Positions 50,154 to 61,176 of a stretch of DNA of 64,000 nt are shown one piece after another. Position numbers and translations under genes: made by a program. This stretch comes from Tyto alba (Eukaryota; Chordata; Aves; Strigiformes; Tytonidae): NCBI RefSeq assembly GCF_018691265.1, contig NW_024881282.1, forward strand, positions 27,430,899-27,494,898, given 5' to 3'. The stretch's first letter is position 1; each line of letters starts with the position of its first letter. The notes under the pieces were generated by a model that was not told the DNA's origin, did no database searches, and was given only the letters and a program-made list of their open reading frames with translations.

Positions 50154-53100
50154 GAAACAAACAGATACAACTATCATAAGTTAAGAATGTAAAAAAATAA
50201 ACACTGTATGGAGAAAATAAAACCTAGTAATTTGTTACCTCAGCTATTAAAATCTTATTCCAAATATCTACTTACAAGATATGTGTTGTCCACTGGGACA
50301 GACATCCCAAGAAATTGATTGCCCAACAGAAATATCCCTAGCTGACCATATCAGAGTAGTGAATTTATTCAAAGTTTATGACTTACAAAGTTAGAGATAA
50401 AAGGAAAAAAATCAACTAAATCTATTTTGGCAGAAAATTCTAGTTCACTGAGCCTGAAATGTTTACTTTCTAACATGTCAGCTTGGAAGTATTTTTGTCT
50501 GGATGCTTGATGAACTACCCTACAAATAAATTTGTGTTTTCAGCGTTCCTAGGTCTGTGTTAAACAATTTGGCACATTTGCTTTGGAAATTAAAATTTCT
50601 TTAATTGCTTTAAGACCCTGGAAGCAGTGTGTTCCTAAACCTACAACAGTCTGCCTGACAGAATGACAGGATTTGTGACACTGGGATAGCTACGGATTAT
50701 TCCAGGACTGACAGTTTTAGGATATTGAAGCATGAAGTTGCTCACCTGAAAAACACAGCTAACTGTGGGGCTGAGCTCCAGCCTCACCTAAGATCAGAGC
50801 CTTCATGCACTAAGGATTCTGGAACTGCTTCAAACTTGATTTCTCAGGAAAAAAAGACACTTTTTTATTTCTTTTTCTTTTTCTTAAAATTCTTTCTGTT
50901 TCAGTGCTGCTGTTCTCAACAGTTAAAGGTGTTCAGTGGATGTAGGCTGTGAGACAAGCTGTGCATTAGGAATAGATGCAAAGACATGAGCTATATGGTA
51001 CTTCTGTCATTCTTTTTCTTACCTGGTAAAATAAGACAACACCTTCCATGATAGCAATCTTTGATCTCCTTACCCAGAGCTACTTTTCAGGATAAAAATG
51101 TCTGTGAAAGGACAAAATATTTCACACAGCATGCTGTGCTTCCTGGGATGTGGTTACAAAGAGGTGCTGTTGCTCAGATGAGGGGCTGACACACTCTTAG
51201 GATAACATAACTTGCAGAATGATAAAGATGATGGTGATCGATGCAAAGCCTTGGCCCCTGGTTGAACTAATTTTTTTTGGATCATTGTAAAACATTTATT
51301 TGACTAATACGCTTAAGAAGAAATGTCCCTAAAAAGCAATATGGACAGATATGGACTCTGCAATGGGATGTTCACAATCTAACTCCTGTACTGTAAATAG
51401 TGCTCCCAGATTCCCAAACATTTGATATGTTCTATAATGCTTTTGTAATATAACAGCTTAGATTTAAGATAAAATAAATGAAGCCAGTAAATTTTGATTA
51501 TGCTGTGCTAGATTGAAATACCAAAGCGCAAGCCCTAAATTATGAAGGCCCTCCTGACCACAATAAAAAATTTCTCAGTGGGTTGGATATGGGATAGACA
51601 AAAACAAGGACCTTTCTTTTGCACATTACCTGGCCTGATGAGCCACATTTGGTTTACAGGCTGGCTGACACATGAATTCTCATGTCTCCAGCTTCCTTGT
51701 CTGGAAGCCTGTGGGTGAACGGTTCTGGTTTGAGCCCACTTTTATGGAGGAGGAAACACCTACACTAACAAATATTTGGGATGCTTTGAGATAATATTTT
51801 AATGTACTGAGCAGTTATGTTGGCACCACGTGAAGAAAGAAACTGAGTAACCCTTTCTTACTAGGTTACTACATACCTAACAAATTTCAGCCACCTACAC
51901 CTTTACCGATACCCAGGATAAGAATTTTTAACATGCCTGTAAAGTATGTTGCTATCCCACTTTTCTGGTTTTTCCACTGTCTTTCCTTGCTTAACTACCT
52001 CTTATTAGGAAGTTAGAAAAAGAAAACAGCTCAAACATCTAGAGTAAGCAACTTAAATTATCTTTCTGTTTTTTGTGCATGTTAAGTTAGGGAAAATGGC
52101 TCATTTCTAAACAAACATAAAAAGAATAAAGCTGAGGTAAAACAAATGTGCCACTAAGATCCTGTGAAATGCATGATTGTATCTGGACAGATAGATAATT
52201 AGGTTGTATGAGACCTTATTTTTCGAACATCTGAAGTGTAGGTGGACTTGAGGAAACAAAGCATTAAAGCTCAATTTTACATCTATTTTGTTGTCTTTGC
52301 ACACTTGTCTCTGTTTCCTGTGATGCCAGCCATCTGTCCAAGCCCATGTGATTGATGGGGCATGTCATGGTATACCACAAGGACCCTGGGTACCATTGTG
52401 TTTAGTCCAAATCTCAAACCCTTAAGTTCTGCATGTAATTCTCTTTTACTTTTATATTTATATGTCTGGGTGTGAATTCAAGTCAAATATAAAACATCAA
52501 GGCAAGCTATCCTTCATGGAATGACAATCCTTTATATTTAAATTAAAGAAAGAGATAGTATCATGATACCAGGCGTTCATTTAAAATAGAAATTATGTAT
52601 AAAAAGTAGAGAGTGCTTCTCCATGAGGTTTCATGGGCCATTTTGGAGACTAAGATGCTTGCTGTTAGTATAGTAGAGGATTTTTGGTATGACAAGCATT
52701 AGGTAGAGACTGTACTGCACATAATGGGATGACCTGCATGGCAAGATGTTTTAGAAAGTCTGTAACAAAAATCAGAGCTATAAAACATACAAACTAAAGA
52801 TTCTGAAGTTAGTTGTAAATAAATAAATAATTTGAAGTAATAATATCCCCACCCCAACTGAGTTAACCATATCATACATAGCATACAGTGTAGATAGAAT
52901 TCTGTTTTATCAGCTTAAAAGTGATTGGAAAATGAATCAGAAACAAAAGCTTTTGCAACTGCATTTTTATTTCTGTAGCTTATTTTCAACAGTCATAATT
53001 TTTGGAATGGGGACACTGCTGGATCGGAATGATCTCCAAATGGTGAGAAAAAAAGAGTATATTGAGGGCACTGGAGATCATGAGTTAGTGTCTGATTCTC

Positions 53101-53945
53101 CTGCACACATCCTGTATGACCTTGAGCAAGTGACTGAACTTTGGATAATAAGAGCTTCTTTTAAACATTTTCAAAATTAAATGTATCTGCAACTATTAGG
53201 TCAACTTCAGTGATTCACTGTTGCTGAAAAAACTCAGCTGAGAGTTCCCAGAAAAAAAAAATTCTAGATGTGTATAACATTAACCATAACGTTTCACCAG
53301 ATTATTAGCTGAATTACACTTTTAAAAATGAGTATCACATCCTTGTTTTAAAAGTTCAGTGTCAGGAATATGCACTGGGAGCTATTGTAAATTTTCTCAG
53401 TGAGTAATTAGGCTGAAAGATGTAAAAATACATATTTACCTTAACCTTGTCTAATCCAACTTCCAGTATGGATTGGATCTTGTTATAACTTTGGCAGATG
53501 GATTGAAGTACCTGTTATCCATGTTTTACTCTCAGTATAGGTACTTAAGTGAAGTCTTTATCACTCTAGAATTTTTGATAAACTAGTTAGCTTCAACTCC
53601 CAGGATGCCATTGCAAGACAAGACTTTTGATTTCTCAGTTTACAGGCTATCAACAACCCTCATAAATTGTGACCAACATATGTGGATGTGGTGACAGTCA
53701 CAGCTCTGTCAATACAAAGGAAATGTTCCCACGCAAGTCCTACTTGGGACTCTATATTGGTCTTATGGATATTCTGTAAGAGGTTCAGCTGCTGCTCCTC
53801 CATCGCTGCAGAGTCCTCTCCAAAAGCATTGCCAACCCACAGAAGTTCTCTTGTTCTCTCAATAACACCTATTTTCCAGATGTTTAATTTCCACTGACAG
53901 AATAAAAAAGTATGTGTCTGCTTCCATTCAGCAGACAAAGCAATC
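50154..53945. other. AT-rich noncoding stretch, unassigned
   Basis: No gene is recognised. A minus-strand open frame at 53660-53938 of 92 codons is protein-like in composition and adjoins the old LINE remnant, but matches nothing I know and has no good splice context. The rest consists of short chance frames with TTTA-rich low-complexity patches. Confidence 0.6.
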
Positions 53946-54605
53946 CATTTGTTCAGCCCTGAGGAACGTATTCTTTCCCTTCATACTTATTATTTTCCAA
54001 ATATATGTGCCATCAGCAAACTTTATCAGTGATTTTGCTTTATTCTAAGTTATTGAAAAGAACTGCATGTTTCATAAAGCTAAGAACCAACTCCTGCAGA
54101 TCCTTCTGCTCTCTCAGAAGCACATTGGCTGATTCTCTAATTATCTTTGAGATCTGTCATTTCTATTTTTAATGCATGCATTTGGTGCATCATGTTAGTT
54201 TAAGATCATTTTAGTTCTTAATCAAAATGTCAAGCAATATTGAGTCATGATCATTACAGAAGTGGAGATATGTTATGCCAGCACCCATTATCTTTATTAA
54301 CAAAACTGGATTCAGTAAAAGAGCAAACTACTTGCAAGAGATCTAATGGTTTTCCATAAATAATTAATTATTCTCTTAATTGTTCATTAACAGAGTGTCA
54401 GCCATTCCCACATTTACTTATGCTGGTCAGATTGGTCTAATTTTTAATTACTTTGTTTGAGCAACAATGTGAGTGCAACATTAGCCTTTTTCAGTCTTTA
54501 TGATCCTTCTCAACATTGCAAGAATTACTGAAAATCAGTATTCAGTAACTAGAGAACTCCTTAGTCAATTCTTTTAAAATTCATAGGTAGAAGTTTAAAA
54601 TGTTT
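53946..54605 (-). mobile_element. Second ancient CR1-lineage fragment (minus strand)
   Basis: The plus strand follows the reverse complement of the same old CR1/L3-type consensus as 28945-31075. The clearest block is 54009-54110, where a run meaning 'catcagcaaactttatcag' heads a continuous match. A second block at about 54430-54600 resembles the region preceding the consensus TTTTCCAGTC segment. The part between matches poorly. Diverged beyond any open frame. Ends are approximate. Confidence 0.6.
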
Positions 54606-55038
54606 TTACTAGTTGCTGTCTTACCTCTTACTGAGTTACAGCTGACATTTCTTGAAAAAATCTGGAAACATAGAATTATTTTTTTTTTAAAGAAAATTAA
54701 TGGAAAAGTTAGTCCTCCTTTATCAACTTAAGGAAAGGCCAGAGAGAACAAACAAAGCACAGAGGAAGTGTAAACAAATTTTCCTCTAGACAATAGAGGA
54801 CAACGAATGATGCTGGCTTATACAAACAATGTAACAGATGTCAGTGGAACTGTCATGTAAGTAAAGATGTATGTAGTCAAAGTATATTTAGAACTTGTTG
54901 TGGATTAAAGTTAAAACTACAGCATGAATTTCATAATGAAATTGCAGTCTTGTGAAGAACTGAGTCACTCTGAGACAAAGACTGTAGCATAACTTCAGCT
55001 GTGTAAAATTTAGGCATCTATTCTAAACTAATGTATCG
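54606..55038. other. Short noncoding gap
   Basis: AT-rich sequence between the old LINE remnant and the LTR. Nothing recognisable beyond a short T8 and A3 run near 54680. Confidence 0.7.
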
Positions 55039-56076
55039 TGTTTGTGTGGCAAGATTTTGGTATCGGGGGGCTACAGAGGTGGATTCTGTGAGAAGCTGCT
55101 GGAAGCTTCCCCCATGTCCAACAGAGCCAATGCCATCTGGCTCCAAGATGGACCTGCCGCTGGCCAAGGCCAAACCCAAGCCCATCAGCGATGGTGGTAG
55201 TGCCTCTGCGATAACATCTTTAGGAAGAGGGAAAACAAAAACTGTACAAGGGAAATTACAGCTGAAGAGAGGAGTGAGAATATGTGAGAGCAACAGCTCT
55301 GCAGACCCCAAAGTCAGTGAAGAATGAGGGGGAGGAGGTGCTCCAAGTGCCAAAGCAGAGATTCCCCTTCAGTCCCTGGTGAAGACCACAGTGAGGCAGG
55401 CTGTGCCCCTGCAGCCCATGGAGGTTAATGGTGGAGCAGATACCCACCTGCAGCCAGTGCAGAACTCAACAGTGGAGCAGGTTCCTGGCAGGACCTGTGA
55501 AGAGAGGAGCCCACAGTGGAGCAGGTTTGCTGGCAGGCCTTGTGACCCTGTGGGAGACTCATGCTGGAGCAGTCTGCTCCTGAAGGACTGCACCCCATGG
55601 AAGGGATTCACACTGGAGCAGTTTGTGAAGAACTGCAGTCTGTGGGAGGGACTCCACACTGGAGCAGGGGAAGAGTGTGAGGAGTCCTCCTCCTGAGGAG
55701 GAAGAAGAAGCAGAGAAAATGTGTGATGAACTGACTACAACCCCCATTCCTGTCCCACTGTGCTGCTGGGGGGCAGAAGGTAGAGAAATCAGGATTGAAG
55801 TTGAGCCCAGGAAAAAAGGAGGGGTGGGGGGAAGGTGTTTTAAGATTTGGTTTTATTTCTCCTTACTGTACTCTGATTTGATTGGCAATAATTTTAATTA
55901 ATTTTGCCAAGTTGAATCTCTTTTGATCATGATGATAATTGCTGAGTGATCTCCCTGTCCTCATCTTGACCCAGGAGCCTTTTGTTTTATTTTCTCTCCC
56001 TTATCCATCTGAGGAGGGAGACTGATAGGACAGTTTTGGTGGGTACCTGGCATCCATCCAGGGTCAACCCACCACA
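55039..56076 (+). mobile_element. Solo LTR, avian ERVL-type (about 1.04 kb)
   Basis: The element starts with TGTTTGTGTGG and ends with CAACCCACCACA on the plus strand, matching a well-known bird ERVL LTR along its length. In order it shows a U3 region, an internal array of GGAGCAG-containing units (55432-55665), a GAGGAAGAAGAAG-type purine stretch, a GGGGTGGGGGGAAGG tract, and an eroded polyadenylation region (CAATAATTTTAAT near 55885). U5 follows. It is related to the minus-strand LTR at 18959-19995. No internal retroviral genes flank it, and no clear target duplication is seen. The 105-codon and shorter open frames inside it are by-products of its repeats. Confidence 0.92.
55432..55665 (+). 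repeat. Minisatellite-like array inside the LTR
   Basis: Six GGAGCAG motifs start at about 55433, 55473, 55518, 55565, 55614 and 55660, a spacing of 40-49 bases, each preceded by an ACACTGG/CAGTGG-like word. The units are diverged. This array keeps one frame open for over 100 codons without coding for anything. Confidence 0.8.
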
Positions 56077-57631
56077 ACTAGACATTTATTCCTTCTTTAT
56101 AATTACTGGGAAGACATAAGATGATCTGGAATACAGTTCATCCCATAGGTGTTGAACAGCTGAGGATGGCTCAGCTGTCCTTTTTGGGTGCCCATCTGTC
56201 TTCAGGCAATCCAGGGAAATTAAATTAAACTAGATGACTAATGCTTATCTGGCTAAAGACAGGTGAAGTGAATTCCATCCAACATAACTGATCAAAGGAG
56301 ATCTGTAGTGGAAAAAATCCCACACCACTCCTCCCATCTTGTACAAAAATATATCATTACACAATTCTTTCCATCTGAAATGAGTTTACTGAAATAGAAT
56401 AAAAGTGTCAATTTAAATGCAATATGCATTTCAGACTTAGGGGTTTTTATTGTCTTTTTATAGAAAACAACCCTTAGAGAAATGCCAATTATTGTACAGT
56501 ACTTCTCTCTAATTGGAACAAATAATCTGTCTTAAATAAAATATGAATACATTTATAGTCATTGTATGACTGTATGTCAGCCCTTTTATTAAAAGCAAAG
56601 CAGCACTCATTTGAAATTATTAACTGAATGTATTAGGTAGATGTAACTTGTGTCTGATACTTTGCTCATACAGAATACAAAAATTTCCAGTTTAGATTTA
56701 AGTCTGTATGTGCTCAGCCAGAGAGAGACTGTCCCTGAAAAAAAGCCCCCATTTCTGAAAAGCAGAGTCTTGAATCTGCTTCTTCCTTGCTCTATGGCAA
56801 AACAGAAGGTGAAGTCCCACTTCCCAGGCTGACTTGCTTTCTTCCTCCTCTCTCTCATCAAACCAAGCACACTGTCTAGCGCTCTGAGACAGGAGAAAAG
56901 AGCAAGACTGTGCCCAGTTCACACCCAGTAAAAAGGAGAAGAGAGGTGACATGTTTCATTAACCATTACCATCTCCATGCTGCTATCAATGATATAGAGC
57001 ACCTGTGGGGAGGTGTAGAGTACCTATTTATGGCCTCTCACTTGATGCACAGATTCACTTGATTTGCAGATTCAGAATATAGTCTGTGAGGAGTAACGAG
57101 TAATGTTCAGTAATGAGGAGTGAATTTCTCCTTAGCCAAAAGTTATCTGTTGACAGAAAAAAAAGCCTTTCTGGCAGAGAAGACACTGTGGATCTTTAAA
57201 TACCTCAGTGTTATTAACAATCTTAGATCTTAGCAAATGATTGACAATATTTCAACAACAGGGAAATGGTGACTGAGAACTTGTCTATGAAAACAGATGG
57301 TGCTTGACACTTTTTTGTAAGAACACATCAGCCCCCTTAGAAGACCAGGTCATCTAGATTAAAGGAAAAAAAATAGAATATGCTTGTACTATAATGCTGA
57401 CTATGTAACTAAAAAAAGTAATGTTACCTGGAGAGCAGGTAACACTGTGCATTAATTGTCTAGGGAAGATGGCAGAGGCAGTTAAGGTGACATGATGAAC
57501 ATGGCAGTCACAGCGGCCTGCAGAAAGTGTAGTAATGGTGTAGTGGTGCAGTAGTCTGGAGAAAGTCTTGCTCTGGACTCAGCTGGCTCTATGCTGGATG
57601 CAGAAGATTGATGTACTTGTGTAAAGGAAAT

Positions 57632-57733
57632 TGCATACACATACATATACACATACATAAAGATAGATGTTTATCTCCTTTGTGAGTGACATACATGAAT
57701 GTGTACATATTTGTATGTATGCATAGATAAACA
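57632..57733. repeat. Decayed CATA/CACA microsatellite patch
   Basis: Alternating purine-pyrimidine words (ACATACATATACACATAC and similar) on the left, and TGTATGTATGC-like words on the right, give partial self-complementarity. Simple repeat origin is likely. Confidence 0.6.
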
Positions 57734-58580
57734 CACCAACCTATATATACTTCAGCAAAGAAGGTAACAACTGGCCTGAGTTGTCCTATAGGCATTTAGT
57801 GCTGTTTTAAGTGTCCTATTTTATCTAAGATACCTACTTGAAGATGGCATATATTTACAGGCAATGTAGAACTTTCTGGAGCTTTAGCCAGAAGTTGGCA
57901 GGCTACTCCCACAGTCCCTAAAATGACAGTAGATATGTATATTTGCATGGCTGAATCCCACCCCACATACTGCTGTGAGGAATGTAGACTGTCAACTACT
58001 GCTTTATGTATTCACCTTGTGACATATGTCTTGATGACCAAAAATCAGAAAAATAGATTGTTTTATCTGCTCCCAACATTCATTATTGAGAAGAGGTTCT
58101 CTCTCACTAGTTTCATCTGGTCAAAATATGCTGCAGTTTGTTAATTTCACTTATGAGTCACTGTGTTTCCACTATGACTTGCTCACTCAATGAAGTGTGT
58201 GAAGAGACATAGCACACACAGTCAATCCAGCTGTCTTTGTACACCAGCTTTGGTGTTTGAAGCTGTGAGTGAAAGAACCTCAAGTTTATTTTTACTTTTA
58301 CTTTGCATTTTTACAATGGGAAATTACTGACAAGTGCTTAATTAAAAACCACTATAGAAAACCATACCTGATCCCCTAAGAAAAAAACCCTCCCTCTATC
58401 AAAAATATAAATATTTTTTACTAAAGAAATGCAGAAAATAACTCAAGGAGCATTCATTGCTATGCTATAGTGCTACAGCTCTGATATTTCCTATCACATG
58501 GTTTTATTTAACAGTAAAGAGATAATCATCTGGTACAATATTTCTCCATTGAAACAGAACTGCTTTTCCCTATATTTTAC

Positions 58581-58612
58581 AAAAAAAAAAAAAAAAAAAA
58601 TAAAAAAAAAAA
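58581..58612. repeat. Poly(A) run, 20 + 11 bases
   Basis: Twenty A, one T and eleven A. No attached retrocopy body is recognised. Confidence 0.93.
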
Positions 58613-60617
58613 GGGTCTATGCTATTATGAACTTCCAAAAACAGTAGTATTCCAAATTATTTTACCTGAAATACATTTTAAATGCCTAGTGGTTGATTTT
58701 CTCCAATAGTTCAATCTAATGTATACCTGTAATCATGTTCTTTATGACTTGAAAGCTAGCTATTTTTGATTAGTTGTCTACATTATCACATTGTCTGATT
58801 TGTAGAGGTAAGCATGCACTGTGTCCCTATCTTCATTTTTTTTTTTTTTCATAATTGACAATCTTGCAATGAAAATTTTCATAAGATCATTTATTAATCT
58901 ACAGTTCTAGCAGTAACTCTCTGTTTAGGAGTATCCCAGACAGTCTACAGATAAATAATAAAAGGCTGGGACCTGGGAATGTTCCTAGAAATCAGGGTTA
59001 GGCATGATCCATTTTGTGACTTAAAATCTGGGATGAGAACCAGGCTTGTACTGTATGCTTCCTATGCCTTGCTTTCCATGAGTTGTGGACTCTGACCATA
59101 TTTGAAATTTCAGTTGACCCACTTCAACAGCAGAACTAACTTTTGTCTTGACTGCATCTTAAGAATAGCATTTCTACATTTGCCACTATCAGAGTTCAAT
59201 ACTCTCTGACCAGGAGAAGAGTTTAATATTTATTATCAAATCTACTTACTTAGTATATTTAGGATTTTGATTGAGCAAAGTGATGCAACAATATACTGAA
59301 ATTACAACAGAAGAATAATATACCACTTGCAATATACTGGTTGAATCACAGTACAGACAACTTTTGTATTACTGGTCTCCATGTGCTCACTGTCATGATG
59401 CTGGGTGTCCCCAGTCCTTAGGAAGGCATGCATGAATCAAGCTCTCTTCCAGATTTGTTCTATTAGTTGACCAGATTTTATACTTTATGTTGGGCTGAGC
59501 CACGTATATGATCTCCTAACCCTGGCACATTGGTATGGGTAGCTCAGGAAAACATTATTCTGTGTTAATTATCTCAGGGAACATGATGATTCAATGATGC
59601 AGATGTCTTATCTAAAACTAACATTAGCCTCCAGCCTCCCTGGTGTTGAGATAAGTTTAGCTTGCTTTAAGATACATTATTCCATGAGCTCACTGAGATG
59701 TTCTGCCCTTCTCCTCTTAATTCTCTTCCCACTATGGAGATGTGCTAGTCAGTCATAGCCACAGGGCAGCTACTTTCTCCCATGTATAAATTCACAATAT
59801 ATTTTCCCAACAAATTCATTGCATGCAGCATAAATACTACACCTTGGGGTTTTCTTCTGGAACAAAACTGCACAGAAGATGGGAACAGTCTAACACAGTG
59901 CAAACTGCAGAACACAGCACCTAATTTTACCTGCTGACTCCTTTTAATTGAGTATGACTGCAGCAAATTATTAGTTATAATTTGCCTTCTGAAAAATCTG
60001 AAATATTCTTTTTTAATTTATTGGGGATTATATTCTACTTTGAAACACAAGTTAAATACTATGAGAAGGTAGATACCTAAGAACTCGTCATTCCCATGAT
60101 GCTTAGATTAACATTGAAGGAAGAGAGAGAATCAATATTTTGCTTGGAAACATCCTGCAAGAACTAATGCTTTTCCATAGCTGAGTCATATAGTGCAGAA
60201 AATCATGCAGAGAGGTCATTGCTCAAGTGAAGCAAATGACTAAGAACATAAAAATTATGACTCCTCTCTTTTGCCCCTCGGATCAGATTTTTTGTTTCTT
60301 TTTTAAGTAGTGCAGAGAATATAGAGAGTATTGTTTTTCTAGACTTTTCTCTCAATAAATCCTTACCAAGGAAGGCATACAATATGAGAATGGAGTATTC
60401 TAAATGGGCCACTTGTACTATTTTTTGTTTTTAATTCATTCACATAATACAGTACAGGTTATGAAATAAGTTACAAGACTATTTCAGTGGAGGTATCACT
60501 AGATTTACCCAAAGTATGTGTCCAGTTTTGCCTTTATGTATAAGGCAATATCACTGCAGTTTATGAGTAAGACATCACCATACAAAAAATCAAGTACAGA
60601 AGAATTAAGTGACTCAC

Positions 60618-61176
60618 CCAAATACAGTCACAGGTTGTATCCATATGAATAAATTGACTAGGCCTGAGAATATTTGCAGGCAAACTGGTGTTTATTAGAA
60701 TTGATTCAGTCACAGATTGGACAATAGAGTTAGATGTATAACACATTTCTTTAGACACGCAGTTGTTCAGGATTGTAATCTGGAACCATACATCATATTG
60801 CTGAACCCCTGTTTCGATTCTATGGCTAAACTCCATGGCTGTCCAATTCATCCAGCTCTTGAATGTCTTCACAAAAGTCCCTTCACAGATGAGTAAAGTG
60901 GGTATCTTGCAAGTATTTGTCCTCTTTAATTCCTTTCAAAACACTTTTAAAGGCAGTTTTCAGATAGTTCAGAGGAAACTAAGGATCATTATATAGGACC
61001 TAAGTCTGAACCACAAAATCATCTTTCACTTGCTCACTGTCTGCTGAGTGATTGCTAATGGCATGATGCTTACTTTGATTCTGGGTTGTTACTGGTGGAC
61101 CTTTCAAAGGCATTAAATTGACCTTCTGTTGCCACCAGAAACACAGAATTGGGCTGATAATAGCAATGAAGAGCAT
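60618..61176 (-). CDS. Speculative two-exon start of a secreted or membrane protein
   Basis: On the minus strand an ATG at 61176 opens a 34-codon frame with a hydrophobic stretch MLFIAIISPILCFWW, which could be a signal peptide or anchor. It ends at a GTAAGC donor (exon end 61074). An acceptor-like AG at 60882-60881 leads, in matching phase (1 + 2 bases), into a frame open to a consensus GTGAGT donor (exon end 60618). The second exon would encode about 88 residues with NWT and NTS glycosylation sequons and four cysteines (LNNCVSKEMC, TTCDC). No protein family is recognised. Weak points are a poor polypyrimidine tract at the acceptor, a short 193-base intron, and no visible following exon. It may be chance. 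Confidence 0.17.

Larger units (their letters stand above)
56077..60617. other. AT-rich noncoding stretch, unassigned
   Basis: No gene or mobile element is recognised. It contains an alternating CATA/CACA-rich patch at 57632-57733 and an A-rich run at 58581-58612. Open frames are all under 90 codons. A minus-strand frame at 60203-60412 is hydrophobic then basic and is not assignable. Confidence 0.65.

Noticed and set aside
53660..53938. 92-codon minus-strand frame beside the old LINE remnant
   Set aside because: Protein-like in places but unidentified, without good splice sites, and possibly part of the decayed element; not strong enough to annotate.
55018..55747. Several 60-111-codon open frames on both strands
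   Set aside because: All fall inside the plus-strand LTR and its internal repeat array.
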